Positions 45,796 through 56,706 are shown, counted from the first letter of the stretch. The stretch is 64,000 nt of DNA from Microbacterium protaetiae (GCF_004135285.1 NZ_CP035494.1:3596001-3660000); one strand, 5' to 3'. Notes: a model not told the origin generated them from the letters alone. Translations and numbers: made by a program.

Positions 45796-46268
45796 GCGTC
45801 CTCCTTTGGCAGACACCACATCAGCGCAACGCGGGTGACGGTGGCCACGACCTCGTCGTCCTGATTGCGTCCGGTGTGCGTCATCGTGACCAGCCCCTGC
45901 CCCGGGCGCGACCGTGACAGCCGCTTCGACACTATTTCGGTGTCGCCGTACAGGGTGTCGCCGGCGAACACGGGGTGCGGAAAGGAGATCTCCGAAAGCC
46001 CCAGCTGGGCCACCAGGGTGCCCTGCGTGATCTGGGCCACCGACATCCCCACCAGCGTCGACAGCGTCCACATCGAGTTCATCAGCGGCTTGCCGAACGG
46101 CTGCGTCGCCGAGTAGGCGGCATCCAGGTGCAGCGCCTGCGTGTTCATCGTCAGCGCCGAGAACAGAATGTTGTCGGCCTCGGTGACGGTGCGCCCGGGC
46201 CGGTGCAGATACCGCGCACCGATCTCGCACTCCTCGTAGTACAGCCCGCGCTGCACGATCTCGGTCAT
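45792..46268 (-). CDS. MaoC-family hydratase
   Basis: 158 aa single hot-dog protein. The MaoC block HRPGRTVTEADNILFSALTMN carries the pattern of the (R)-enoyl-CoA hydratase catalytic loop, though the canonical Asp-x5-His spacing is modified: the usual His position appears to be Asn, as often in Rv2499c-like members. It likely hydrates 3-methylglutaconyl-CoA or a similar enoyl-CoA before the CitE-like lyase. ATG 46268 is 5 bp after the dehydrogenase gene, and the stop overlaps citE. Confidence 0.85.
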   Translation of the reverse strand: MTEIVQRGLYYEECEIGARYLHRPGRTVTEADNILFSALTMNTQALHLDAAYSATQPFGKPLMNSMWTLSTLVGMSVAQITQGTLVAQLGLSEISFPHPVFAGDTLYGDTEIVSKRLSRSRPGQGLVTMTHTGRNQDDEVVATVTRVALMWCLPKEDA

Positions 46269-46273
46269 GGCTC

Positions 46274-47434
46274 TCACGCTAGCCCGAGTGCGCGGGCGAT
46301 CACCAGCAGCTGCACCTCGGTGGTGCCTTCGCCGACCTCGAGGATCTTCGAGTCGCGGTAGTGCCGCGCCACCGGGTATTCGTTCATGAAGCCGTTGCCG
46401 CCGAACACCTGTGTGGCATCCCGCGCATTGTCCATGGCCGCATCGCCGGCGACGAGCTTGGCGATCGCCGCCTCGGTCTTGAACGGCTTGCCGGCGTCGC
46501 GCAGGCGCGCGGCGTGGTGCCACGCGAGCCGTGCGGTGTGCACGCGGGCTTGCATGCGCGCGATCTTGAACTGCATGGCCTGCTTGCTGGCAAGCGGCTG
46601 CCCGAACACCGTGCGACTGTGCGCATAGTCGACGGCCGCGTCCACGCACCCCTCGGCGGCGCCGGTGGCCAGGGCCGCGATGGCGATGCGCCCCTCGTCG
46701 AGGATGTGCAGGAAGGCAGCGAACCCGCGCCCACGCTCGCCCAGCAGGTTCGCTGCCGGCACCCGGGCGTCGGCGAAGCCGAGCGGATGCGTGTCAGACG
46801 CGTGCCAGCCGACTTTGTCGTAGGCCGGCTCGACCGTGAAACCCGGCGTGCCATTGGGAACGATGATCGTCGAGATCTCCTTGCGCCCATCCTGCTCGCC
46901 GGTGACCGCGGTCACTGTGACGAACCGCGTGATGTCGGTGCCCGAGTTCGTGATGAACTGCTTGGCCCCGTTGATCACCCATTCGTCACCCTCCAGACGC
47001 GCCGTCGTGCGGGTGGCTCCGGCATCCGATCCGGCGTCCGGCTCGGTGAGTCCGAAGCCGGCCAGCGCGCGACCGGCCAGCAGATCGGGCAGATACTCGC
47101 GCTTCTGCGCCTCATTCCCAAATCGGAATATAGGCATCGCGCCCAGGCTGACGCCGGCTTCGAGCGTGATGGCCAGCGACTGGTCGACGCGCCCGATGGC
47201 CTCGATGGCCAGGCCCAGCGCAAAGTAGTCACCACCCTGGCCGCCGTACTCCTCGGGAAACGGCAGGCCGAAAAGCCCCATCTCGCCCATCTGAGCGACG
47301 ACATCCAACGGCAGCGTGTGGGTGCGGTTGGCCTCATACGCTATCGGCGCGATCACCGTGTCGGCGAACTCGCGGGCAAGGCCTGCCAGCTCGCGTTCGT
47401 CGTCGCTGACGTCATAGGTGGTGTAGGTGTCCAT
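46274..47434 (-). CDS. Acyl-CoA dehydrogenase (branched/short-chain type)
   Basis: 386 aa flavoprotein oxidising acyl-CoA to enoyl-CoA. Typical blocks are FGLTEPDAGSDAGATRTTA, GAKQFITNSG and QVFGGNGFMNEYP. The C-terminal VGEGTTEVQ puts Glu in the catalytic position used by medium- and short-chain enzymes; the helix position used by isovaleryl-CoA dehydrogenase reads LDEGR, with Gly. The substrate is therefore probably an isoleucine/valine- or leucine-derived acyl-CoA but cannot be fixed. It resembles M. tuberculosis FadE19 by position. A GAAGGA site precedes ATG 47434. Confidence 0.92.
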   Translation of the reverse strand: MDTYTTYDVSDDERELAGLAREFADTVIAPIAYEANRTHTLPLDVVAQMGEMGLFGLPFPEEYGGQGGDYFALGLAIEAIGRVDQSLAITLEAGVSLGAMPIFRFGNEAQKREYLPDLLAGRALAGFGLTEPDAGSDAGATRTTARLEGDEWVINGAKQFITNSGTDITRFVTVTAVTGEQDGRKEISTIIVPNGTPGFTVEPAYDKVGWHASDTHPLGFADARVPAANLLGERGRGFAAFLHILDEGRIAIAALATGAAEGCVDAAVDYAHSRTVFGQPLASKQAMQFKIARMQARVHTARLAWHHAARLRDAGKPFKTEAAIAKLVAGDAAMDNARDATQVFGGNGFMNEYPVARHYRDSKILEVGEGTTEVQLLVIARALGLA

Positions 47435-47441
47435 GTGTCCT

Positions 47442-49358
<1,917 letters not shown>

Positions 49359-49364
49359 GGTGCC

Positions 49365-50981
49365 TCACATCCGGAAGACGCCGAAGCGCGGTTCGGGCAG
49401 GGGTGAGCGCGAGACGACGTCGAGGGCGAGCCCGAGCAGGTCGCGGGTGTCAGCGGGATCTATCACTCCGTCGTCCCACAGCCGGGCGGTGGCGTAGTAG
49501 GGGCTGCCCTGCTGTTCGTATTGCGCACGCACGGGTTCCTCGAACGCCGCCTGGTCCTCGGCCGACCATTGTTCGCCGCGGCCCTCCAGCTGATCGCGCT
49601 TGACCGTCGACAGCACGGAGGCGGCCTGCGCGCCGCCCATCACCGAGATGCGGCTGGCCGGCCACGTCCACAGGAATCGCGGCGAGTACGCCCGGCCGCA
49701 CATCGAGTAGTTGCCGGCACCGAACGACCCGCCGATGACGACGGTCAGCTTGGGCACGCGGGTGGTGGCGACGGCGGTGACCATCTTGGCCCCGTCCTTC
49801 GCGATGCCGCCGGCTTCGGCATCCCGCCCCACCATGAAGCCCGAGATGTTCTGCAGGAACAGCAGCGGCACGCCGCGCTGATCGCACAGCTCGATGAAGT
49901 GCGCCCCCTTGAGCGCCGACTCGCTGAAGAGCACGCCGTTGTTCGCGATGATCCCGACCGGCTGGCCGTGGATGTGGGCGAAACCCGTCACCAACGTTGT
50001 GCCGTACTCCTTCTTGAACTCGTGCAGCTCGCTGCCGTCGACCAATCGCGCGATGACCTCACGCACGTCGTATGGCTGGTTCACATCGACGGGAACGACG
50101 CCGTAGAGCTCGTGCGGGTCGGCGAGCGGTGGCTCGTCGGCGTCGACCTCCCATGCGGGCTCGTCCGAAGGTGGCAGGGTCGCGACGATGTCGCGCACGA
50201 TCTCCAGCGCGTGCTCGTCGTTCTCGGCGAGGTGGTCGACGACGCCCGAGCGGCGGGCGTGCAGCTCACCCCCGCCGAGCTCCTCGGCGGTGACGATCTC
50301 GCCGATGGCGGCCTTCACCAGCGGCGGCCCACCCAGGAAGATCGTGCCCTGGTTTCGGACGATCACGGTCTCGTCGCTCATCGCGGGCACGTACGCGCCA
50401 CCGGCCGTGCACGAGCCCAGGACGGCGGCGATCTGTGGGATGCCGGCGGCCGAGAGCCTGGCCTGATTGAAGAAGATGCGCCCGAAGTGGTCGCGGTCGG
50501 GGAAGACCTCGTCTTGCATCGGCAGGAAAGCGCCGCCCGAGTCGACGAGATAGACGCAGGGCAGCCGGTTCTCGAGTGCCACCTCCTGCGCGCGCAGGTG
50601 CTTCTTGACGGTCATCGGGTAGTAGGTGCCGCCCTTGACCGTGGCATCGTTGCACACGACCATGACGTGCCTGCCGTGCACCAGTCCGATGCCCGCAATG
50701 ACTCCGGCGGAAGGTGCCTGACCGTCATAGAGTCCCTCGGCGGCCAGCGGCGCGAGCTCGATGAACGGACTGCCCTCGTCGAGCAGCCGGGTGACCCGGT
50801 CGCGCGGCAGCAGTTTGCCGCGCGCCACATGCCGGTCGCGGGAGGCCGGCGGACCGCCCTGTGCCGCTCGCGCGAGGCGCTCGCGCAACTGGCTGGCCAG
50901 CTCTTGCTGCGCGGCGCGATTGCGCTCGAAAGCGTCGCCGCCGGTGGGCGCGGTCGCGATCGTCGGTGCCCGTCCGGTCAT
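49365..50981 (-). CDS. accD1: Acyl-CoA carboxylase beta subunit (carboxyltransferase), methylcrotonyl-CoA type
   Basis: 538 aa. It carries the carboxyltransferase oxyanion-hole regions ([17 protein letters not shown] and [17 protein letters not shown]) and the motif [19 protein letters not shown] typical of methylcrotonyl-CoA carboxylase beta subunits. It transfers CO2 from biotin to the acyl-CoA. It is the first gene of the accD1-accA1-acd-maoC-citE operon. GTG 50984 and ATG 50981 are both in frame; GGAGA upstream fits ATG. The divergent tetR and two operators lie in the 73-bp spacer. Confidence 0.95.
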   Translation of the reverse strand: MTGRAPTIATAPTGGDAFERNRAAQQELASQLRERLARAAQGGPPASRDRHVARGKLLPRDRVTRLLDEGSPFIELAPLAAEGLYDGQAPSAGVIAGIGLVHGRHVMVVCNDATVKGGTYYPMTVKKHLRAQEVALENRLPCVYLVDSGGAFLPMQDEVFPDRDHFGRIFFNQARLSAAGIPQIAAVLGSCTAGGAYVPAMSDETVIVRNQGTIFLGGPPLVKAAIGEIVTAEELGGGELHARRSGVVDHLAENDEHALEIVRDIVATLPPSDEPAWEVDADEPPLADPHELYGVVPVDVNQPYDVREVIARLVDGSELHEFKKEYGTTLVTGFAHIHGQPVGIIANNGVLFSESALKGAHFIELCDQRGVPLLFLQNISGFMVGRDAEAGGIAKDGAKMVTAVATTRVPKLTVVIGGSFGAGNYSMCGRAYSPRFLWTWPASRISVMGGAQAASVLSTVKRDQLEGRGEQWSAEDQAAFEEPVRAQYEQQGSPYYATARLWDDGVIDPADTRDLLGLALDVVSRSPLPEPRFGVFRM

Positions 50982-51007
50982 CACATCTCCATCGACTGTC
51001 GCAAACT

Positions 51008-51023
51008 GTTAATGTTCGCTAAC
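51008..51023. promoter_or_regulatory. Operator 1 of the tetR-accD1 spacer
   Basis: GTTAATGTTCGCTAAC is a palindrome of GTTA-N8-TAAC type. It is inverted relative to operator 2, matching its reverse complement at 14 of 16 positions. The centre lies 27 bp from operator 2. Confidence 0.65.
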
Positions 51024-51028
51024 CGAGC

Positions 51029-51034
51029 TACAAT
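51029..51034 (+). promoter_or_regulatory. -10 element of tetR
   Basis: TACAAT lies between the two operators, so binding at both sites would clamp this promoter. Transcription would start near 51041; GAGGA at 51041-51045 lies 9 nt before the ATG. Confidence 0.5.
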
Positions 51035-51050
51035 GTTAGCGAGGATTAAC
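51035..51050. promoter_or_regulatory. Operator 2 of the tetR-accD1 spacer
   Basis: GTTAGCGAGGATTAAC, again GTTA-N8-TAAC, ends 4 bp before the tetR start codon. With operator 1 the consensus is GTTAGCGANNATTAAC. Confidence 0.65.
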
Positions 51051-51054
51051 TGAA

Positions 51055-51651
51055 ATGACAACGGCTCCGACTGATCGCGAACGCGCCAAGTCTCGCCGCC
51101 AGGCCGATCTGATCGCGGCGGCGGCACGGCTGTTCGCCGAACGCGGGTTCACCGGGGTGAGCCTGGAAGAGATCGGCGCCGCCGTCGGTGTGAGCGGTCC
51201 GGCCGTGTACCGTCATTTCGCGAGCAAGCAGGCACTCCTGGCGGCGATCCTGGTCGGAGTCAGCGAGCATCTGCTGCAGGGCGGCGAGGCGGTCGTGGCC
51301 GCAGAAGGCGACGCGACGTCGGGCTTGAAGGCGCTGATCCGGTTCCACGTCGATTTCGCGCTCACCGATGCCGACGTCATCCGCGTGCAGGATCGCGATC
51401 TCACCTCGCTCGCCGACACCGAGAGGCATCGGGTGCGCCGGCTGCAGCGCGAGTACGTGGAACTGTGGGTGGGTGTGCTGCGCGGCATCCATTCGTCCCG
51501 CACCGATGCGAATCTGCGCGTGCGCGCGCATGCGGTGTTCGGGCTGATCAACTCGACGCCGCACAGCGTGCGGGGTCTGCGCGCCGTACCCGCCGAGAAC
51601 GAGGTGCGCGAGGTTCTCGAGCAACTCGCCTGGGCAGCGCTGACGATCTGA
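51055..51651 (+). CDS. TetR-family repressor of the leucine/branched-chain catabolic operon (BkaR-like)
   Basis: 198 aa. The N-terminal helix-turn-helix is about 27-55: LFAERGFTGVSLEEIGAAVG and VSGPAVYRHFASK. The C-terminal ligand domain is typical in size. It is divergent from accD1, with twin palindromes in between, so autoregulation and repression of the carboxylase operon are expected. M. tuberculosis has a TetR regulator (Rv2506) in the equivalent cluster. The inducer is probably an acyl-CoA of the pathway (inference). Confidence 0.92.
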   Translation: MTTAPTDRERAKSRRQADLIAAAARLFAERGFTGVSLEEIGAAVGVSGPAVYRHFASKQALLAAILVGVSEHLLQGGEAVVAAEGDATSGLKALIRFHVDFALTDADVIRVQDRDLTSLADTERHRVRRLQREYVELWVGVLRGIHSSRTDANLRVRAHAVFGLINSTPHSVRGLRAVPAENEVREVLEQLAWAALTI

Positions 51652-51680
51652 ACGCCGGTTCTCGCGGCTCAGGACGCAGC

Positions 51681-52277
51681 TCACGGGCAGTCAGAAGACC
51701 CGACGGGCACGTGCACCTCGTATGGCGAGCGCGACGCGGGAGCCACTCTGATCGTCACGCATGCGAGAGCGGGAGCGAGGATCAGAGAGGGATAGGCGTC
51801 GACGGCATCGCACGCGGGAAGATCAGCAGCTGTGGCGATGTAGGTCAAGGGACTGACCTCGGCTGCCTGCGCCCACACCTGGGCGGTCGCGACCACGAGT
51901 CGTGCCGACGCCGGTGAGACGACCCGCACGCTCCCGCCTGCCGACGCTGCGACGCTGATCGGCGCCTTGACGCTGTTCCACTCCCGCCCGTCGGGCCCCG
52001 TGATCACGTAGGGCGTCATGCCGTCCGACACGCCCTGCCAGCCCAGACTCCAGATCGGGTGGGCGTCGCTGAGCCCGGAATCCGCCGCCGATGCGCCGAA
52101 CCCGGTGCCGCACCCGAGCACCAGGGACGGCGCCGGATCGGGCGACGTCGATGCCACCGCGGGAGTCTCACGCCGCGGCGAGCCCGCGAACCACGCACAC
52201 GCCGTGAGGCTCGCGGCCACGGCCACAGCCAAGGTCAGGCCGAGAACACCGGTCGTGATCGGTGAACCATTCCGCAT
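51681..52277 (-). CDS. Hypothetical lipoprotein
   Basis: 198 aa. The signal peptide ends in the lipobox LTAC near residue 27, so the protein should be anchored on the outer face of the membrane. The mature part is Ser/Ala-rich, with four further cysteines (VLGCG, PACD, ALACV, SSDC) that could form two disulphides. No family is recognised. ATG 52277 with an AGGG site is preferred over GTG 52298. TATCGT upstream is a likely -10. It is divergent from the DUF402 gene. Confidence 0.75.
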   Translation of the reverse strand: MRNGSPITTGVLGLTLAVAVAASLTACAWFAGSPRRETPAVASTSPDPAPSLVLGCGTGFGASAADSGLSDAHPIWSLGWQGVSDGMTPYVITGPDGREWNSVKAPISVAASAGGSVRVVSPASARLVVATAQVWAQAAEVSPLTYIATAADLPACDAVDAYPSLILAPALACVTIRVAPASRSPYEVHVPVGSSDCP

Positions 52278-52330
52278 CTCATCACCCTTTTCGCTCACGA
52301 TACGCCGCAGATCCCGATAGCATCACCGCG

Positions 52331-53023
52331 ATGCCTGACACCGCAAAGTCCCCGCAGACCGCCTCGACCCCCTGCTTCGATTCCGGTTCCGTCGTCGCGC
52401 TGCGAAGCGTGAGGTCGTACCCGGGCCGCGGAAACGCCGTCGGCTTTGCCGTCGCCGGGCGCGTGATCGTGGATACGCCTGATCTCAGCGTCGTGTGCAC
52501 CACGGTCGGCTCGGACCTCCGCCGCCGCGCCGGCGAAGGCAGCGGCCCTCGAGGCCGGCTCGTCCTCGCTGCCGACTGGGACGGCACCCACGTGAGCGCA
52601 AAGTGGCGAGGTACCGCGGTGGTGCGCGTGCACGAGCGCGGCACCCCCTGGTCGGTGTGGCGATGGCACGACGGCACGAGGTGGCTGCCCGGCTGGTACA
52701 TCAACATCGAGACCCCATGGCAGAGAACATCCCTCGGCTTCGACACCGCCGACGGCACACTGGATGTGACCGTTGACGACGCCCGGGGCCGCTGGATCGT
52801 CGAGTACAAAGATGAGGACGAACTCGACTTTCTCGCATCGGTGGGCGAGACGACTCCCGAGCAGGTCGCGCGCATCCGGGCCGCCGGCGCGCAGGCGTTC
52901 GGGCTGGCGACATCGCGTGGCTGGCCGTTCCAGGCCGATTGGTCGCCCTGGATTCCCCGCGACCCGAGTCCCGCGATGCTCCCCGAATCGTGGAAAAGTC
53001 TCGGCTGCGGGGCCTCGATCTAG
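52331..53023 (+). CDS. DUF402-domain protein
   Basis: 230 aa. The C-terminal half fits DUF402/YgaC-like phosphatase folds: WYINIETPWQRTSLGFDTAD, then LDVTVDD and the acidic EYKDEDELDFL. Family members have been reported to act on nucleotides or RNA 5' ends in other bacteria; for this one the substrate is unknown. The N-terminal 100 residues form a strand-rich domain. TAGCAT (52318-52323) ends 7 nt before ATG 52331, leaderless. It is convergent with the bkd operon. Confidence 0.78.
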   Translation: MPDTAKSPQTASTPCFDSGSVVALRSVRSYPGRGNAVGFAVAGRVIVDTPDLSVVCTTVGSDLRRRAGEGSGPRGRLVLAADWDGTHVSAKWRGTAVVRVHERGTPWSVWRWHDGTRWLPGWYINIETPWQRTSLGFDTADGTLDVTVDDARGRWIVEYKDEDELDFLASVGETTPEQVARIRAAGAQAFGLATSRGWPFQADWSPWIPRDPSPAMLPESWKSLGCGASI

Positions 53024-53026
53024 CAC

Positions 53027-53090
53027 CGAGACAGGGGAATCCGCGCGAGACATGGGGCGTGGCCCCTTGTCTCGGCGCGAATCCCCTGTC
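53027..53090. terminator. Nested 32-nt hairpin between convergent genes
   Basis: Two arms of 32 nt (53027-53058 and 53059-53090) pair at 26 of 32 positions. Each arm holds two direct copies of GAGACA(G/T/A)GGGG, so the motif occurs four times in mirror order. It begins 4 nt after the DUF402 stop and probably serves as a terminator for it, but the internal repetition marks it as a repeat element. Confidence 0.65.
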
Positions 53091-53097
53091 TCGCGGC

Positions 53098-53142
53098 GTC
53101 GGCGGGCGCGCGGCGACGCGGGGCGCGACGACGCCCGCCGAC
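53098..53142. terminator. GC-rich hairpin downstream of bkdC
   Basis: 11-bp perfect arms GTCGGCGGGCG (53098-53108) and CGCCCGCCGAC (53132-53142) enclose 23 nt. It lies 26 nt past the bkdC stop in its transcription direction, so a terminator for the bkd operon is likely. Confidence 0.5.
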
Positions 53143-53168
53143 CCGCGCGCGGCGCGCGGCGGCGCGCG

Positions 53169-54581
53169 TCAGCGCAACAGCATCGCCCGCCCGGGCTGCT
53201 CGAGCACGCGCGCGACGTCGACGAGGAAGCGCGAGCCCTCCGCGCCATCGACAAGCCGGTGGTCGAACGACAGGCTGAGCGTCATCACATCGCGCAAGAC
53301 GATCTCGCCGTCGTGCTCCCACGGGCGGTGCGCCACGGTGCCCAGACCGAGAATGCCCGCCTCCCCCGGGTTGAGGATCGGCGTGCCCGCCTCGACGCCG
53401 AAGACGCCGAAGTTCGTGATCGAGAACGTTCCACCGGTCATCGCCGACGGCGGCGTCTTACCCGATCGCGCAACCGCGGCGAGATCGCCGATCGCGTCGG
53501 CCAGCTCGGTGAGCGTCATGGCATCGGCATCCGGGATCACCGGCACTATCAGCCCGCGGTCGGTGGCCGCCGCCACCCCCAGGTTGACGTAGTGGTGCTC
53601 GACGATCTCTCCGGCCGCGTCGTCCCACTTCGCGTTCAGGCTCGGGTTGCGACCGAGTGCCAGGCACACGGCCTTCGCCGCGACGGCCATGACACCGATC
53701 CGGTGGCCCTCCAACGACCGATCCGCCTTGAGTGAGGCGACCAGTTCCATCGTCGCGGTGACATCGACGGTCTGGAACGTCGTCACATGCGGCGCGGTGA
53801 AAGCGCTGCGCACCATGGCCTCAGCCGTCGCCTTGCGCACGCTGCGGATGGGCCGGCGCGTGACGCGCTCGTCCCCTGCGGCGGCGGGGACGGATGCCGC
53901 ATCCCGCCCCCGTTCATTGAGCTCGGCCGTTCCCGACGTGACCTGGATGCGTGCCGCATACGCCTCGACGTCGGCACGTGTGATGAGGCCGGTCGATCCT
54001 GTCGCCTCCACGAGTGCGAGATCGACGCCGAGGTCCTTGGCGAGCTTGCGCACCGGTGGTGTCGACCGCGGCCGTTCGATGGGACGCTCCAGCGGCTGCT
54101 CGACGATGGCGTCATGCGGCGCGGCCTCCAGCACGGCGGTGTCGGTCGTCGATGCAACGCCGTCGGCGCGGGCCATCCGCGTTCTGCGCTGCGGGCGCGC
54201 GTTCTTGCGCGGTGCGGCGCCATACCCGACAAGGTTCGGTGTGGCCTTCTCCTCTTCGGGCTCGGCTGCCCCTTCTTGCGCAGCCGGGGCCGCTTCTTGC
54301 GCAGCCGGGGCAGCCGGCGCAGCCGCGGCATCCCCCGCCTCGCCGGCAACAGCGAACGTGACGATCACATCGCCCACATCAATGGTGTCGCCGGCGGCAT
54401 GGTGCAGCTTCTGCACGGTGCCCGCGAACGGCGAGGGAAGCTCGACGACCGCCTTGGCCGTCTCGACTTCGGCGATGTTCTGGTTCAGGCTGACAGTGTC
54501 GCCCTCGGCGACCAGCCACTGCACGAGCTCGGCTTCGGGAAGCCCTTCGCCGAGGTCGGGGAGTCGGAAGTCCTGGGTCAC
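53169..54581 (-). CDS. bkdC: Branched-chain 2-oxoacid dehydrogenase E2 (dihydrolipoyl acyltransferase)
   Basis: 470 aa. The lipoyl domain has K43 in VETAKAVVELP. An Ala/Pro/Glu linker follows, then the peripheral-subunit-binding domain (RKLAKDLGVDLALVEATGSTG, about 160-190) and the catalytic acyltransferase domain with SFDHRLVDGA near residue 440. One lipoyl domain only. E2 transfers the branched acyl group to CoA. GTG 54581 overlaps the bkdB stop by 4 bp. No E3 gene is in the window, so a shared Lpd is presumably used. Confidence 0.95.
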   Translation of the reverse strand: MTQDFRLPDLGEGLPEAELVQWLVAEGDTVSLNQNIAEVETAKAVVELPSPFAGTVQKLHHAAGDTIDVGDVIVTFAVAGEAGDAAAAPAAPAAQEAAPAAQEGAAEPEEEKATPNLVGYGAAPRKNARPQRRTRMARADGVASTTDTAVLEAAPHDAIVEQPLERPIERPRSTPPVRKLAKDLGVDLALVEATGSTGLITRADVEAYAARIQVTSGTAELNERGRDAASVPAAAGDERVTRRPIRSVRKATAEAMVRSAFTAPHVTTFQTVDVTATMELVASLKADRSLEGHRIGVMAVAAKAVCLALGRNPSLNAKWDDAAGEIVEHHYVNLGVAAATDRGLIVPVIPDADAMTLTELADAIGDLAAVARSGKTPPSAMTGGTFSITNFGVFGVEAGTPILNPGEAGILGLGTVAHRPWEHDGEIVLRDVMTLSLSFDHRLVDGAEGSRFLVDVARVLEQPGRAMLLR

Positions 54582-55588
54582 AGTTCCACCCCCGTCAGGC
54601 TGTTCGGGCGATCCAGCACCCGGTCGACGCCGTCGAGGATGCGGTCGAGGTCGGGCACATGGTTCTTCTCGAGTTTGGCGGGCGGGTACGGAATGTCCCA
54701 CCCGGTCACCCGCACCGGCGGGGTCTCCAGGTGGTAGAAGCAGCGCTCGGTGACACTCGCGATCAACTCGGCGCCCAGGCCCGCTTCGCGCGCGGCCTCG
54801 TGGGTGACCACGACCCGTCCGGTCTTGCGCACCGAGGCGGTGACGGTCTTATAGTCCACCGGCGACAGCGAGCGCAGATCGATCACCTCGATGTCGATGC
54901 CCTCGTCTTCGGCCACGGTCGCAGCATCCATCGCCGTCGACACCTGTGCGCCGTAGGTGAGCAGCGTCACGTCGGAGCCCGCACGCGCGATGCGCGCCAG
55001 CCCCATCGGCGCCGCGTCGGCGAGATCGACGTCGAGGTCGACCTCTCCCTTGCCGTGGTAGAGCCGCTTGGGCTCGAAGAACACCACCGGGTCATCGCAG
55101 GCGATGGCCTGCCGCAGCACCACGTAGGCGTCCTGCGGATTCGACACGGCCACCACGCGGAGACCCGAGGTGTGCACGAAATAAGCCTCGGGCGATTCGG
55201 AGTGGTGCTCGGCGGCCCCGACTCCCCCCGCCCAAGGGATGCGGATGGTGATCGGCATCTTCACCGCGCCCTGCGAACGGTAGTGCAGCTTGGCGACGTT
55301 CGAGACGATCTGGTCGAACGCCGGGTACACGAATCCGTCGAACTGGATCTCGACGACCGGCCGGTATCCGCGGTAGGCGAGCCCGACCGCCGTGCCCATG
55401 ATGCCGGATTCGGCCAACGGTGTGTCGACGATGCGCTGCGCGCCGAACTCCGCCTGCAGGCCGTCGGTGATGCGGAACACGCCACCGAGCTTGCCGATGT
55501 CCTCCCCCATGACCAGGACCTTGTCGTCGTCTCGCATAGCGCGGCGCAGTCCCTCGTTGAGGGCCTTTGCCATGGTCAGTTCGGTCAT
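54578..55588 (-). CDS. bkdB: Branched-chain 2-oxoacid dehydrogenase E1 beta
   Basis: 336 aa. Typical transketolase-like beta subunit: VMGEDIGKLGGVFRITDGL, DTPLAESGIMGTAVG, the AEHHSESPEAYF loop and EVIDLRSLSPVD. It forms the heterotetrameric decarboxylase with E1 alpha and binds thiamine diphosphate at the interface. It overlaps bkdA and bkdC by 4 bp each, so the subunits are made in register. Confidence 0.96.
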   Translation of the reverse strand: MTELTMAKALNEGLRRAMRDDDKVLVMGEDIGKLGGVFRITDGLQAEFGAQRIVDTPLAESGIMGTAVGLAYRGYRPVVEIQFDGFVYPAFDQIVSNVAKLHYRSQGAVKMPITIRIPWAGGVGAAEHHSESPEAYFVHTSGLRVVAVSNPQDAYVVLRQAIACDDPVVFFEPKRLYHGKGEVDLDVDLADAAPMGLARIARAGSDVTLLTYGAQVSTAMDAATVAEDEGIDIEVIDLRSLSPVDYKTVTASVRKTGRVVVTHEAAREAGLGAELIASVTERCFYHLETPPVRVTGWDIPYPPAKLEKNHVPDLDRILDGVDRVLDRPNSLTGVEL

Positions 55589-56706
55589 CGCTGCGCCTCC
55601 TCGGCGAAGCCGTCGAGGTAGGCGGCGAACCAGGTCTTCTCCTCGTCGAGGCCGGTGTGCGGTTCAGCGTAGACGTTGTCGAGGATGCTGAGGGCCGGGG
55701 CACTGGTCATCGCCAGACACGTCGGCCGCACCGCGGCGCCCAGCTCGTCGGCATCCTGCTGCACCTGCGCGGCGAACGCATCATCGAACTCACCGATGCT
55801 GCGCAGATACGCCTCGACGCGGGTGAGCGGGTCGCGCTCGCGCCAGCGTTCCAGTTCGTCCTTGTCGCGATAACGCGTGGGGTCGTCGCTGGTGGTGTGC
55901 GGTCCCATCCGGTAAGTCACCGCCTCGATGAACGCAGGGCCTTTGCCGGTGCGGGCGTGTTCGGTGGCCCATCGCATGGCGGCGGTGACGGCGAGGATGT
56001 CGTTGCCGTCCACGCGCATGCTCGGGATGCCGAAGCCCGGCGCACGACCGGCGATGGGGGCTTTCGCCTGCACGCCCACCGGCTCGCTGATCGCGTATTG
56101 GTTGTTCGTGCACACGAACACGACCGGCGCCTGGTACGACGCGGCGAACACCATCGCCTCGTTCACATCGCCCTGGCTGGTGGCGCCGTCGCCGAACCAG
56201 GTGGCCACGACCTGGTCGGCGCCATCACGCTGGATGCCCATGGCATAACCGACGGCGTGCAGAGCCTGCGCGCCGATGATGATCTGCTGCACGGCGGTGC
56301 CGAGCTCGTGCGGATCGTAGCTGGAGTGCGCCTCGCCGCGCCAGGCCCGCAGGAAACCTTCGGGCTTGGCACCCCGCGCGTACACGACGCCGGTCTCGCG
56401 GTAGCTCGGGAACGCGAAGTCGTCGGTGCGCAGCACCCGTGCGGTGCCTATCTGGGTCGCTTCCTGGCCGTTGGAGGGCGCCCACAGGCCCAACTGTCCC
56501 TGGCGCTGCAGAGCCATGCCCTCGGAATCGATGCGCCGCAGCAGCACCATGTCGCGGTAGAGCGCCCGCAGCTGCGCAGCGTCGAGATCGGCGACCCACC
56601 CGTCGAGGTCGCTATCGTGGATGCGCTCGCCGTCGGCGGTCAGCAGCCGGGCGACGTCGTCGACATCGGTCTTGAGATCGGCGGTCGGGGTCAGGGTGTG
56701 CACCAT
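55585..56706 (-). CDS. bkdA: Branched-chain 2-oxoacid dehydrogenase E1 alpha
   Basis: 373 aa. The thiamine diphosphate motif is GDGATSQGDVNEAMVFAA ... NNQYAIS, and the phosphorylation-loop region RMGPHTTSDDPTRYR is conserved as in BCKDH alpha subunits. ATG 56706 is chosen because AGGAGG (56714-56719) is 7 nt upstream; ATG 56712 is too close to it. First gene of bkdABC, divergent from the Lrp-type regulator. Together with the accD1 operon it covers the first steps of valine, leucine and isoleucine breakdown. Confidence 0.95.
   Translation of the reverse strand: MVHTLTPTADLKTDVDDVARLLTADGERIHDSDLDGWVADLDAAQLRALYRDMVLLRRIDSEGMALQRQGQLGLWAPSNGQEATQIGTARVLRTDDFAFPSYRETGVVYARGAKPEGFLRAWRGEAHSSYDPHELGTAVQQIIIGAQALHAVGYAMGIQRDGADQVVATWFGDGATSQGDVNEAMVFAASYQAPVVFVCTNNQYAISEPVGVQAKAPIAGRAPGFGIPSMRVDGNDILAVTAAMRWATEHARTGKGPAFIEAVTYRMGPHTTSDDPTRYRDKDELERWRERDPLTRVEAYLRSIGEFDDAFAAQVQQDADELGAAVRPTCLAMTSAPALSILDNVYAEPHTGLDEEKTWFAAYLDGFAEEAQR

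Noticed and set aside
46274..47434. Naming the dehydrogenase isovaleryl-CoA dehydrogenase
   Set aside because: The catalytic Glu position does not match that family, so a general name is safer.
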